DNA from: CAYIFC01 sp964362645
GTDB taxonomy: Bacteria > Patescibacteriota > Minisyncoccia > Phycocordibacterales > JACOZG01
NCBI GenBank assembly: GCA_964362645.1
Contig: CAYIFC010000016.1
Location: forward strand, 1 to 14,147
Direction: 5' to 3'
DNA length: 14,147 nt
The position numbers and the translations under genes are program-made. The notes beneath the pieces were generated by a model. The model made no database searches. It was not told the origin of the DNA and was given only the letters and a program-made list of their open reading frames with translations. Each line of letters starts with the position of its first letter. The stretch's first letter is position 1. Of this stretch, positions 7,078 through 12,633 are shown piece after piece.

Positions 7078-8163
7078 TTAATATAGCAAACTATTGGCAT
7101 TTACGCCATGGAGGGCAACGACGAACAGGCTTTCGCTCCAACCAAGTGGAGTATTGTCGTTAAATTTTGTTGAATTAGAAATATATAATTCTGGTATCTC
7201 ACCATTCTTAGTAATTGTCTTTTTTGCCTCGTTTAGAAAGAAGTCGGCTTTCTTCTTGTCGCCAACTTTCTCGTAAATAATAGCCAACCACGAAAGACCG
7301 AAGGTCCACTCGGCTTCTTCGCTCCAACCATCCGGATTTTTGTTGTAATAATGGTCACCTTTATATCTTATGACTCCATGCTTGCGCAAAAGATGATACT
7401 CCACATTTTTTAGTATCTCTGCCGTCTCTACTGCGGTAGTAACTTGATAAGGCCACACTAAAGAAAGTAGGGCTAAATCTACAAATTTTCGGTCAGACTC
7501 TCGCGGCAACATTTTACGCAAGGTTTCCTCCCCTTTCGCAATCAATTCATCCGGAACAGTTATGCCTTTTACATTGTGTATTTGCTTTAATCCAGCTAAA
7601 CAAGCACCAACAGACGAAGCATGCACCTCCTGATTTTCCTCCCACATACCACTGTCGGCATCGTGCCAATACTCAAGTGTTGAGAGATACCAAACAAGTT
7701 TTTGGATTACCCGTAAATCAATTTCATCCAGCTTTAGTATCCCAGACTCCCGACCTTCGAGCTCCCCAATCTTAAACAAAATACAGCCAATCGAATCATT
7801 TTGTTTGTTGCCCCACTCTTCCCAATACTCATCAAATGTTTCCGGATTGTATCGAGGATGGATGTACTGATGAGTATGTTCTGGCTTTTTACTTATCGCA
7901 TAATCTATCTTATACTCGTGCTTTTTAAAAATATCGAGAATCGCCCGATAAGTATGGCGAACAGTCTCCCAATCACCAAGCACTTCAAAAGCAAGGCACT
8001 CGTAAAAGTTGTCGCGGAGCCAGGCCTTATTATAGCCCGTTGCAATATCTTTTTTAGACGCCGCAAACAAACCTGATTCGTATTGCAGATTCTTTAGTAT
8101 ATCCAAATGCTGGTCTACTAACTGCTTGTACGCGGCGTGTTCGTGATTAATTGCCAATTGCAT
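7078..8163 (-). CDS. GH15-like glycoside hydrolase (glucoamylase / phosphorylase-kinase-alpha fold)
   Basis: This 361-residue protein is an (alpha/alpha)6-barrel glycosidase domain. Recognisable GH15 features are NKAWLRDNFYECLAF (45-59, substrate-binding Arg-Asp), NDSIG (122-126), the general-acid region DSGMWEEN (170-177) with Glu175/176, and the general-base region PLGWSESL (339-346) with Glu344. It lacks a signal peptide, so it should act in the cytosol on alpha-glucans or related oligosaccharides. It is shorter than most bacterial glucoamylases (about 600 or more residues) because the N-terminal beta-sandwich is absent, as in the PhK-like subgroup. The start ATG lies inside the end of the upstream gene (17-bp overlap), indicating translational coupling. 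Exact specificity cannot be read. Confidence 0.82.
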   Translation of the reverse strand: MQLAINHEHAAYKQLVDQHLDILKNLQYESGLFAASKKDIATGYNKAWLRDNFYECLAFEVLGDWETVRHTYRAILDIFKKHEYKIDYAISKKPEHTHQYIHPRYNPETFDEYWEEWGNKQNDSIGCILFKIGELEGRESGILKLDEIDLRVIQKLVWYLSTLEYWHDADSGMWEENQEVHASSVGACLAGLKQIHNVKGITVPDELIAKGEETLRKMLPRESDRKFVDLALLSLVWPYQVTTAVETAEILKNVEYHLLRKHGVIRYKGDHYYNKNPDGWSEEAEWTFGLSWLAIIYEKVGDKKKADFFLNEAKKTITKNGEIPELYISNSTKFNDNTPLGWSESLFVVALHGVNANSLLY

Positions 8164-9118
8164 CTACGGCCTGGTCGGCGAGATCTTGAGCTTCTTCGGC
8201 GGCCTCTACTGCATCATCAAATTCTTCATCATCAAATGACTCTTCGGCATCATCCAATTTATCCTTGGCGTCATCGAGGAGATCTTCGGCTTCATTTACA
8301 TCATTACCGTCCTCGTCGGCGTCCCAAATTTCATCCTTTGCATCGTTAATGGCCTCTTTTGCGTCGTCGATGGCGTCGTTAGCATCATCCTGATCTCCAC
8401 CTAAGTCTTGAACAATTTCTTCGGCCGTCTCTACCGCATCTTCCGCGTGGCTTTCAGCTTTTAAATAATCCTTATCAAGCAAGGCGTAGAGACCATCAAC
8501 TAATTCTTCTGAAGCGTCATCAAGATCATCTTGCATTTCTGCCACATCTTCATCGCTGTCAGCATCATCAATGCGGTCTTCAGCTTCAGCAATAAGGTCC
8601 TTGGCTTTTTTTAATAGGTTGCGAGCATTATTGCCCTCATTCCCACCACTCTTAAGGGCTTCGTTTTCCTGTTGAAGCTTTTTAATTATTTCAATATATT
8701 CGTTAAGCTTCGCTGCAAGTTCAGGAATAGTTGGCAAACCTGGTGTAGACACAACCGGAGTTCCTGGATTTGGGGTTGTTGTGTTACCAGCCAGGTAAGC
8801 AGTTCGCGATTTAGCGCCGAAATAACCACTCGCTGGTGCAATATTTTTAGCAGCCTGCCATTTAGCTAGAGCCTCACGCGTAAGACCACCAAAAAGGTCC
8901 GTTTCTGCTCCAAGTGAACCGACACCAGAATCAGCGATGATAAAACCGGTGACATTTAAAAACTTTTGCAAACACATAACGTCCGTCCCGCTATCACCCA
9001 CCTCCAAATCGCGAGTAAAATCACAAACTGATGCTGTTTGAGCGCTAGAATGATTAGCTCCCATAGCACTCACACCCAGTACCGCAATTGCCACTAAATA
9101 TAATTTAATGTTTTTCAT
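8147..9118 (-). CDS. Secreted peptidoglycan-binding protein with long acidic helical region
   Basis: The protein has 323 residues from the ATG at 9118; an in-frame TTG at 9124 adds two. Order: signal peptide (to about residue 26), a PG_binding_1 domain (about 31-110; FTRDLEVGDSGTDVMCLQKFL, FGGLTREALAKWQ, GYFGAKSRTAYL), a Thr/Pro linker (to about 130), a short coiled coil (about 132-158), then about 160 residues of very acidic Asp/Glu/Ala helices with repeated D-D-A-x-D/E units. The acidic part may bind cations or act as a stalk. This PG-domain sequence style is frequent in CPR cell-surface proteins. The -10 box lies six bases from the ATG, favouring ATG with a leaderless message; an AGGGGGTGA just upstream would suit the TTG as an ordinary SD. 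Confidence 0.8.
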   Translation of the reverse strand: MKNIKLYLVAIAVLGVSAMGANHSSAQTASVCDFTRDLEVGDSGTDVMCLQKFLNVTGFIIADSGVGSLGAETDLFGGLTREALAKWQAAKNIAPASGYFGAKSRTAYLAGNTTTPNPGTPVVSTPGLPTIPELAAKLNEYIEIIKKLQQENEALKSGGNEGNNARNLLKKAKDLIAEAEDRIDDADSDEDVAEMQDDLDDASEELVDGLYALLDKDYLKAESHAEDAVETAEEIVQDLGGDQDDANDAIDDAKEAINDAKDEIWDADEDGNDVNEAEDLLDDAKDKLDDAEESFDDEEFDDAVEAAEEAQDLADQAVDAIGN

Positions 9119-9124
9119 GCTCAA

Positions 9125-9133
9125 ATTATATCA
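9125..9133 (-). promoter_or_regulatory. Extended -10 promoter, six bases before ATG
   Basis: The minus strand reads TGATATAAT: a perfect TATAAT with the TGn extension, followed by TTGAGC and ATG. Initiation about 7 bases after the -10 would place +1 at the start codon. An overlapping AGGGGGTGA could instead act as an SD for the TTG at 9124. Confidence 0.5.
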
Positions 9134-9167
9134 CCCCCTAGGTTTAGCAACAGACAGCAATCCACAC

Positions 9168-9731
9168 TTAATATCTCCTAATAACGCCCATAACCACGGC
9201 GTCGATTTGTAGATCGTGGGATGGATAGATTGGCTTGTACTTTTTGTTAGCGGGCTCTAAATAGGTTTTGCTACCACTCTTACGGTAATACTTCATGGTA
9301 TGGTCGCCATCAACTTGGGCGATGACAATATCGCCCACCTCCGGCTTCTTACCTTTCTCTACAATCACTAGGTCACCTTCTTGGATACCAGCGTCAATCA
9401 TTGAGTCACCCTTAACTTCCAAAACGAAATTGGACTGCCGATTACTCACCAAGTAATCATCCAGATTTATCATTCCGGCGAATTCTTCAGACGCCAGTGA
9501 CGGAAAACCGGCTTCAACTAGACCAAGCAGGGGCAACTCATTAGCCCCGCGGTTTAAAGTAATTTTTCCTTGCTCGTCTTTTGAAATAATTCCTGCATCA
9601 ACCAACTTATTAATCAATTTGTAAACGGCGTTCTTGGATTTAAAACCAGTCAGCGCCATCAACTCCTTATAGCCCGGCATGCGCCGGTATTTATTAAAAA
9701 AGTTAAGGATTCTATTCTTATGATCTTCCAT
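9168..9731 (-). CDS. lexA: LexA-type SOS repressor
   Basis: This 187-residue repressor has an N-terminal winged helix (about 1-60; GYKELMALTGFKSKNAVYKLINKL is the recognition region) and a C-terminal S24 self-cleaving domain. The cleavage site is Ala74-Gly75 in LVEAGFPSLA. The catalytic dyad is Ser110 (KGDSMIDAGIQEGD) and Lys147 (DHTMKYYR), 37 residues apart as in E. coli LexA (Ser119/Lys156). After DNA damage RecA filaments should trigger cleavage and derepression. The start overlaps the end of a 56-residue leader gene by 14 bases and no SD is evident, so translation is coupled. A LexA-box palindrome sits in the shared promoter (9902-9917), consistent with autoregulation. UmuD is less likely because a DNA-binding domain is present. 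Confidence 0.92.
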   Translation of the reverse strand: MEDHKNRILNFFNKYRRMPGYKELMALTGFKSKNAVYKLINKLVDAGIISKDEQGKITLNRGANELPLLGLVEAGFPSLASEEFAGMINLDDYLVSNRQSNFVLEVKGDSMIDAGIQEGDLVIVEKGKKPEVGDIVIAQVDGDHTMKYYRKSGSKTYLEPANKKYKPIYPSHDLQIDAVVMGVIRRY

Positions 9732-9888
9732 AACTAAAAGAACTAAGTTTGTACAACTGGACTAACAAAAACTTGTGCCGGCGAGATTCTTTCTTATAAG
9801 GGCGGCCCTTAATGATCTTGAGATCAATCTTGCCGTTGAGGCGATCAATTTCGGTGCTCATGGTTCTAATTAAGGCCTCTTTACTCAT
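9718..9888 (-). CDS. 56-residue leader protein co-transcribed with lexA
   Basis: This short gene encodes a very basic 56-residue protein beginning MSKEALIRTMSTEIDRLNGK and ending LYKLSSFSYGRS. Its middle (KIDLKIIKGRPYKKESRRHK) carries many Lys/Arg, so it may bind nucleic acid or simply pass ribosomes to lexA. The stop overlaps the lexA ATG by 14 bases. The ATG lies exactly six bases after a TATAAT, so the transcript should begin at the start codon. GGAG is only two bases from the ATG, too close for a normal SD. The first 35 or so residues look like a real amphipathic protein rather than random sequence. Function unknown; it could be an SOS-induced product because the LexA box controls it. Confidence 0.55.
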   Translation of the reverse strand: MSKEALIRTMSTEIDRLNGKIDLKIIKGRPYKKESRRHKFLLVQLYKLSSFSYGRS

Positions 9889-9894
9889 AGCTCC

Positions 9895-9923
9895 ATTATA
9901 AGTGAACCCTAGTTCACCTGCAA
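9895..9923 (-). promoter_or_regulatory. SOS promoter of the leader-lexA unit
   Basis: On the minus strand a TTGCAG -35 (9918-9923), a 17-bp spacer (9901-9917) and a perfect TATAAT -10 (9895-9900) are followed six bases later by the leader ATG. The predicted +1 coincides with that start codon. Confidence 0.7.
9902..9917. promoter_or_regulatory. LexA operator (SOS box)
   Basis: The perfect 16-bp palindrome GTGAAC-CCTA-GTTCAC contains the GAAC-N4-GTTC core of the Gram-positive (B. subtilis DinR/LexA) SOS box. It fills all but one base of the spacer between -35 and -10, so bound LexA would block polymerase. I noticed no second match elsewhere in the window by eye. Confidence 0.85.
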
Positions 9924-9952
9924 CATACCAGCTGTGGATAAGTTAAGCTTTT

Positions 9953-10252
9953 CTACCCAAGAAAAAATATGCCGAGAAAAGCGAGGATGGTTATTAGCGC
10001 AAAGGTGCCGATAGTTTGGATAAGTAGTTTGGCCGCTACATCTTTCTGGCCATCGAAATAAAGTCGGAAGGGTTGGTAGAAGAAAATGTAAGCCATGACG
10101 GCCGCCGAGAGAACTAGAAGCGAGAGCATGGAGATCGGCATTAAGATATTATCTTCGGCGGGCATCAAACTTTGGCCATAAAACATAAGCGAGGAAACGA
10201 GTGCCACATAAATCAAAGCCGACAAAGCGTTAAAAAATGGATTTTTACTCAT
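9953..10252 (-). CDS. Three-TM small membrane protein, unknown function
   Basis: This 99-residue, highly hydrophobic protein has three TM segments at about residues 8-27 (NALSALIYVALVSSLMFYG), 38-59 (MPISMLSLLVLSAAVMAYIFF) and 76-98 (LIQTIGTFALITILAFLGIFF). The loop between the second and third is polar (YQPFRLYFDGQKDVAAK). No family is assigned; compact three-TM proteins of this kind are common in CPR genomes. The gene has its own extended -10 six bases before the ATG and ends 30 bases before the lexA promoter, so it is probably a single-gene unit. No SD is seen. Confidence 0.65.
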   Translation of the reverse strand: MSKNPFFNALSALIYVALVSSLMFYGQSLMPAEDNILMPISMLSLLVLSAAVMAYIFFYQPFRLYFDGQKDVAAKLLIQTIGTFALITILAFLGIFFLG

Positions 10253-10258
10253 GTTGTA

Positions 10259-10267
10259 AGTATAGCA
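10259..10267 (-). promoter_or_regulatory. Extended -10 promoter, six bases before ATG
   Basis: The minus strand reads TGCTATACT, then TACAAC and ATG (10252). The TGn-TATACT matches an extended -10; the -35 is weak. The predicted transcript start falls at the start codon, implying a leaderless message. Confidence 0.55.
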
Positions 10268-10311
10268 GATTAAACAAAAGAAAAAGTGCAGGTTTAAGCT
10301 ATTTATTAAAA

Positions 10312-10343
10312 CGCCCCGTCCCGATGTACATCGGGTCGGGGCG
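10312..10343 (-). terminator. Large terminator hairpin
   Basis: CGCCCCG-T-CCCGATGT pairs with ACATCGGG-T-CGGGGCG: 15 base pairs broken by one T-T mismatch, essentially a 32-bp palindrome. On the minus strand it is followed by TTTTAATAAAT, so it should end the transcript coming from 10921. The palindromic core could form cruciforms. No T-run follows on the + strand. Confidence 0.75.
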
Positions 10344-10346
10344 GGA

Positions 10347-10495
10347 TTATACAGGCCAAAGAATGATACTAAGGCTTTGGATCTTATCGAGATTTACCGA
10401 GGGCGACACATCACAACCTAAAACATCTTTGTACTCAAGCTTCATCGTAAATTCGTCGATCGTCAGTTTCCAATTCGTTTAGGACTGGAGCTCAC
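10347..10495 (-). pseudogene. Probable frameshifted mini-gene before the terminator
   Basis: On the minus strand a strong AAGGAGG (about 10506-10512) precedes a GTG at 10495 that reads SSPKRIGN and then stops. The -1 frame, open from 10478, reads TNWKLTIDEFTMKLEYKDVL and continues through GCDVSPSVNLDKIQSLSIILWPV to a stop at 10347, just before the terminator hairpin. One base change in the overlap would give a ~49-residue protein. Alternatively the 32-residue piece from the ATG at 10445 is expressed alone, or this is chance. The amino-acid composition is protein-like. The rest of 10253-10579 holds only the small ORF at 10492-10554, the hairpin and the promoter of the neighbouring gene. Confidence 0.35.
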
Positions 10496-10554
10496 CCGCC
10501 AGGCACCCTCCTTAACTTGTCTTTAAATTGCACGATCAATAACTTTGTTACCAT
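10492..10554 (-). CDS. Possible 20-residue peptide gene
   Basis: The short frame MVTKLLIVQFKDKLRRVPGG starts at an ATG (10554) with SD-like AAGGG six bases upstream, 25 bases after the stop of the 113-residue gene. Its own 3' part contains the AAGGAGG of the next mini-gene. The coding claim rests only on the SD and spacing. Confidence 0.25.
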   Translation of the reverse strand: MVTKLLIVQFKDKLRRVPGG

Positions 10555-10579
10555 GCCTCACCCTTTCAAGATAGGATTT

Positions 10580-10921
10580 CTACTCCGCCGCCATCATTTG
10601 CCCCTTTTGGTTCGATAACTGATTGGGGTATCTGATTACAACATCAGTCACTAAACCTTGTTTGGCTTTGTCTAGATGTCTTTGGCATCGAAGAACAGTC
10701 AACTCCTTTACCAAATAAAGTCGTGGATTAAGGTGAGAAACTAACGAATAATCCCCCACAAGACTTATGCAATTAAGGTTGATGAAGGTTGGCAGTTGAT
10801 CTTTTTCTTCCTCAAACTTGAGATACACCGGAACAGGACCTTCTACTGGCTCCGTTGTAATTGTCACCACCGCCAGTACAGTTCCGTCATCCAACTTAAT
10901 TTTTGCTATTTCTCTCTCCAT
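10580..10921 (-). CDS. Hypothetical protein, 113 residues
   Basis: This soluble protein has no signal peptide or TM. Its N-terminal half is beta-rich (REIAKIKLDDGTVLAVVTIT, VPVYLKFEEEKDQLPTFINL) and its second half is mixed, with two Cys (NCISLVG; RCQRHLDKAKQ). No family is recognised. The start is well supported: AGGAGG lies six bases before the ATG, giving a conventional SD unlike many neighbours. The leader upstream carries a small hairpin (10949-10963) and a second AGGAGG near 10998. It heads a short transcript that ends at the hairpin at 10312-10343. SD use and base composition set this operon apart from its neighbours, so acquisition is possible but not shown. Confidence 0.65.
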   Translation of the reverse strand: MEREIAKIKLDDGTVLAVVTITTEPVEGPVPVYLKFEEEKDQLPTFINLNCISLVGDYSLVSHLNPRLYLVKELTVLRCQRHLDKAKQGLVTDVVIRYPNQLSNQKGQMMAAE

Positions 10922-10948
10922 CCCAGACCTCCTGTTTTAAAGAACTAC

Positions 10949-10963
10949 CACGGCAACCCCGTG
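10949..10963 (-). promoter_or_regulatory. Leader hairpin upstream of the 113-residue gene
   Basis: CACGG (10949-10953) pairs with CCGTG (10959-10963) around a 5-base loop, in the 5' leader about 28 bases before the start codon. No T-run follows on the minus strand, so it is not a terminator. It may modulate access to the SD. Evidence is limited to this short stem. Confidence 0.3.
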
Positions 10964-11094
10964 TTGGTTTTATAGGTTACTCCTACAATCCTCCTGTCTT
11001 ATAACACAATGTCCGATTATATGTACAGTCAAGCCGCACTCGAGCCCACATCGGCATATTCGTGAGAATGTGCGAATAAGGAAAGTTGCGATTA

Positions 11095-11634
11095 CTAAAC
11101 CTCAAACACGTGGATTCGGGCGTTGCCAACACCGCCGGCTTTTAGGTTCTTGGCGGTTAGAATATGGTAGGCGGCGCGGACGATTCCGCCATGAGCTACC
11201 ACCAAAGCCCTTTTGCCATCTTTCTTTATTTCATCAATTACCTTTTTAACTCGGGCGTTTACCGCTTGCACAGATTCTCCACCCCAAGGTTCCAGATTAT
11301 AATCGTGAGCCAGGTAGGCGCTTTTTAAATCTCTGCCAGTAAGATCGTTTATTTCCTCCCAAGATTTGCCAGTGAGACTACCGAGGTCAATTTCGCGCAG
11401 TTCTTGATGGAGTGTTAAATTAGCATTTAATCTTTTATTTATAATTTCTGCTGTTTGTTTAGCTCGCAAAAGATCCGAAGAATAAATATGTTTTATGCTT
11501 TTCGTCAGTATCTCGGCTAACTCTTCCGCTTGTTTAACACCCTTTTCAATAAGCGGCTCATCGATTGTTTGCCCATTAGTTAAACCGCGCTTATTGTGCG
11601 CCGTTAACCCGTGCCGGATGAAATAGAGTTTCAT
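11095..11634 (-). CDS. Histidine phosphatase (phosphoglycerate-mutase-like) family protein
   Basis: This 179-residue branch-1 histidine phosphatase has the signature FIRHGLTAHN with catalytic His8, Arg57 (SSDLLRAKQTAEII), Glu81 as likely acid/base (ELREIDLGSLTGKS) and the second His148 (VVAHGGIVR). Such enzymes remove or transfer phosphate on small molecules (phosphoglycerate, alpha-ribazole phosphate, fructose 2,6-bisphosphate). The length and motifs fit the CobC/GpmB type, but substrate cannot be fixed. The ATG shares one base with the stop of the VOC gene (TAATG), so the two are translationally coupled. All catalytic residues are present. No terminator is evident in 10922-11094. Confidence 0.9.
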   Translation of the reverse strand: MKLYFIRHGLTAHNKRGLTNGQTIDEPLIEKGVKQAEELAEILTKSIKHIYSSDLLRAKQTAEIINKRLNANLTLHQELREIDLGSLTGKSWEEINDLTGRDLKSAYLAHDYNLEPWGGESVQAVNARVKKVIDEIKKDGKRALVVAHGGIVRAAYHILTAKNLKAGGVGNARIHVFEV

Positions 11635-12026
11635 TATTTGGAAACTACTTCCAATTTTAATCTATCGGGGTCTTCAAAATAAACAGCGTAATAATTGGGG
11701 CCATATTCGGGGAATAGTTTAGGCGTGCCGTAGAGGGTTGGGATACCGTGTGTTTTCAAAAAGTCATTTGTAAACTGATCTACTTCTCCCCTACTCTCCA
11801 CACGGAAAGCCAGATGATTAAGTCCGATATTTTTTCGATGGAAATTGTTAGGCAAATATTTCTCCTCAGTTTTGATCAGCCAAAAGTCAGTCGTGCCATT
11901 GCTCACGCCAACGAGCTCACTACTCTGATCAATAATTTTGTAACCGAAAAAACTAAGGAAGTCTTTGTAAAAACTTAGAGATTTAGAACTAACGTTTAGT
12001 TGGAGGTGGTAGAGATACGTTTTCAC
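11634..12026 (-). CDS. VOC (glyoxalase/bleomycin-resistance) family protein
   Basis: This 130-residue protein has two beta-alpha-beta-beta-beta modules of the vicinal-oxygen-chelate fold. Probable metal ligands are His7 (YHLQLNVSS), His71 (GLNHLAFRV) and Glu126 (RLKLEVV); FEDPDRLKLEV is the usual C-terminal motif. Members act as glyoxalases, dioxygenases or resistance proteins, and the subclass cannot be chosen by eye. The start is GTG. It overlaps, as GTGA, the TGA that would end the upstream coiled-coil gene if its amber codon were read through, and it ends in a TAATG overlap with the phosphatase gene. TTTAAT lies six bases before the GTG and could be a separate -10. Confidence 0.85.
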   Translation of the reverse strand: MKTYLYHLQLNVSSKSLSFYKDFLSFFGYKIIDQSSELVGVSNGTTDFWLIKTEEKYLPNNFHRKNIGLNHLAFRVESRGEVDQFTNDFLKTHGIPTLYGTPKLFPEYGPNYYAVYFEDPDRLKLEVVSK

Positions 12027-12032
12027 TTTTCA

Positions 12033-12038
12033 ATTAAA
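12033..12038 (-). promoter_or_regulatory. Possible -10 box six bases before the VOC gene
   Basis: TTTAAT (5 of 6 consensus) on the minus strand, then TGAAAA and GTG. No good -35 is seen, and the segment also encodes the amber-blocked tail of the upstream gene, so the match may be chance. Confidence 0.3.
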
Positions 12039-12049
12039 GTAACTATCAC

Positions 12050-12448
12050 CTAGGCCAAACCAGTAACAACAAGACCTGCCGTAAGCCATTTCATCCATCT
12101 TGCATTACTTTCATTACTCCTACTTAATCTTTCGTTTGAGCGAATTAAGCTTTGTGCTTGCGTTTCTATGCTTCGACTCAGCATTAATATTTCCTGATCA
12201 ATTACTTTCGACAACCTGTCGGTAGAAGATGTTATTCCCAAGTGTAAGTTCTGAAATGAAAAATTGATTGATGAATTGAGTTTATCTACAGATGTAGAAA
12301 GGTGCATGACCATCTGTTTTGCAGAATCTATTTGTTCTGTAAGTTTGAATAGCGAACCAATCACCGCTTCGTTAGCAAACCCCCTTAGTCCGGTTTGACG
12401 AGCTTGTGATTTATGTTTTCCCCACTCCTCTATATCCCCTTTTCCCAT
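12050..12448 (-). CDS. Coiled-coil protein with amber-truncated C-terminal membrane segment
   Basis: This 132-residue protein starts at the only usable ATG (12448), with GGGGAG three bases upstream. It is mostly helical, with heptad-like stretches (FKLTEQIDSAKQMVMHLSTSV, DRLSKVIDQEILMLSRSIE), a Ser/Asn/Arg-rich hinge (RSNERLSRSNESNARW) and a C-terminal hydrophobic segment WMKWLTAGLVVTGLA of only about 11 apolar residues before TAG (12050-12052). Beyond the TAG the frame continues VIVTLIEK and ends at TGA, which overlaps the next gene's GTG as GTGA. The uninterrupted form would have a normal 18-19-residue tail anchor, so the TAG looks like a premature or recoded stop. Upstream lies copy 1 of the 130-bp repeat. 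No family recognised. Confidence 0.65.
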   Translation of the reverse strand: MGKGDIEEWGKHKSQARQTGLRGFANEAVIGSLFKLTEQIDSAKQMVMHLSTSVDKLNSSINFSFQNLHLGITSSTDRLSKVIDQEILMLSRSIETQAQSLIRSNERLSRSNESNARWMKWLTAGLVVTGLA

Positions 12449-12450
12449 TG

Positions 12451-12580
12451 CTCCCCAGTCTACATCTTTTCCGAACTTTATAGAATCTACCCGCTGGTAA
12501 AAATCAGTATGGAAGGGTTAGAAAAATTGGTCTGTTTAAGATAGCACCACAGGGCCAGATTTAGTTTATTGATAAAAAAA
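12451..12580 (-). repeat. Intergenic repeat, copy 1
   Basis: This ~130-bp element recurs at 13518-13646 in the same orientation. Shared blocks on the + strand include a 24-base run at 12470-12493 (TTCCGAACTTTATAGAATCT plus ACCC) and AAAAATCAGTATGGAA, then more diverged sequence ending in GTTTATTGAT and a poly-A that forms the T-tract of the adjacent minus-strand terminator. On the minus strand it holds TATAAA and leads into the coiled-coil gene, so it acts as that gene's promoter and leader region. Confidence 0.85.
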
Positions 12581-12603
12581 CCCCGTTGATGTGATCGCAG
12601 GGG
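12581..12603 (-). terminator. Terminator of the 258-residue gene
   Basis: A CCCC/GGGG stem (12581-12584 with 12600-12603) with a partly paired loop (GAT/ATC) is followed on the minus strand by seven T. It lies 30 bases after the stop of the gene ending at 12634. The stem is short but the T-run is clear. Confidence 0.6.
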
Positions 12604-12633
12604 TAGGAATAGTTTGATTTACAGTTACTTTTC

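Noticed and set aside
9798..9812. AAGGGC/GCCCTT palindrome inside the lexA leader gene
   Set aside because: It has a loop too small for a terminator, lacks a T-run and lies within a coding frame; probably chance.
10237..10482. Plus-strand 81-codon frame
   Set aside because: It crosses the terminator hairpin and the start of the three-TM gene and has no SD or protein-like pattern.
12469..12530. Reading frame (…VDSIKFG…) through the repeat as an N-terminal extension of the coiled-coil gene
   Set aside because: No start codon lies in that frame, and the frame is broken by an indel in copy 2, so the conserved DNA is better explained as promoter.
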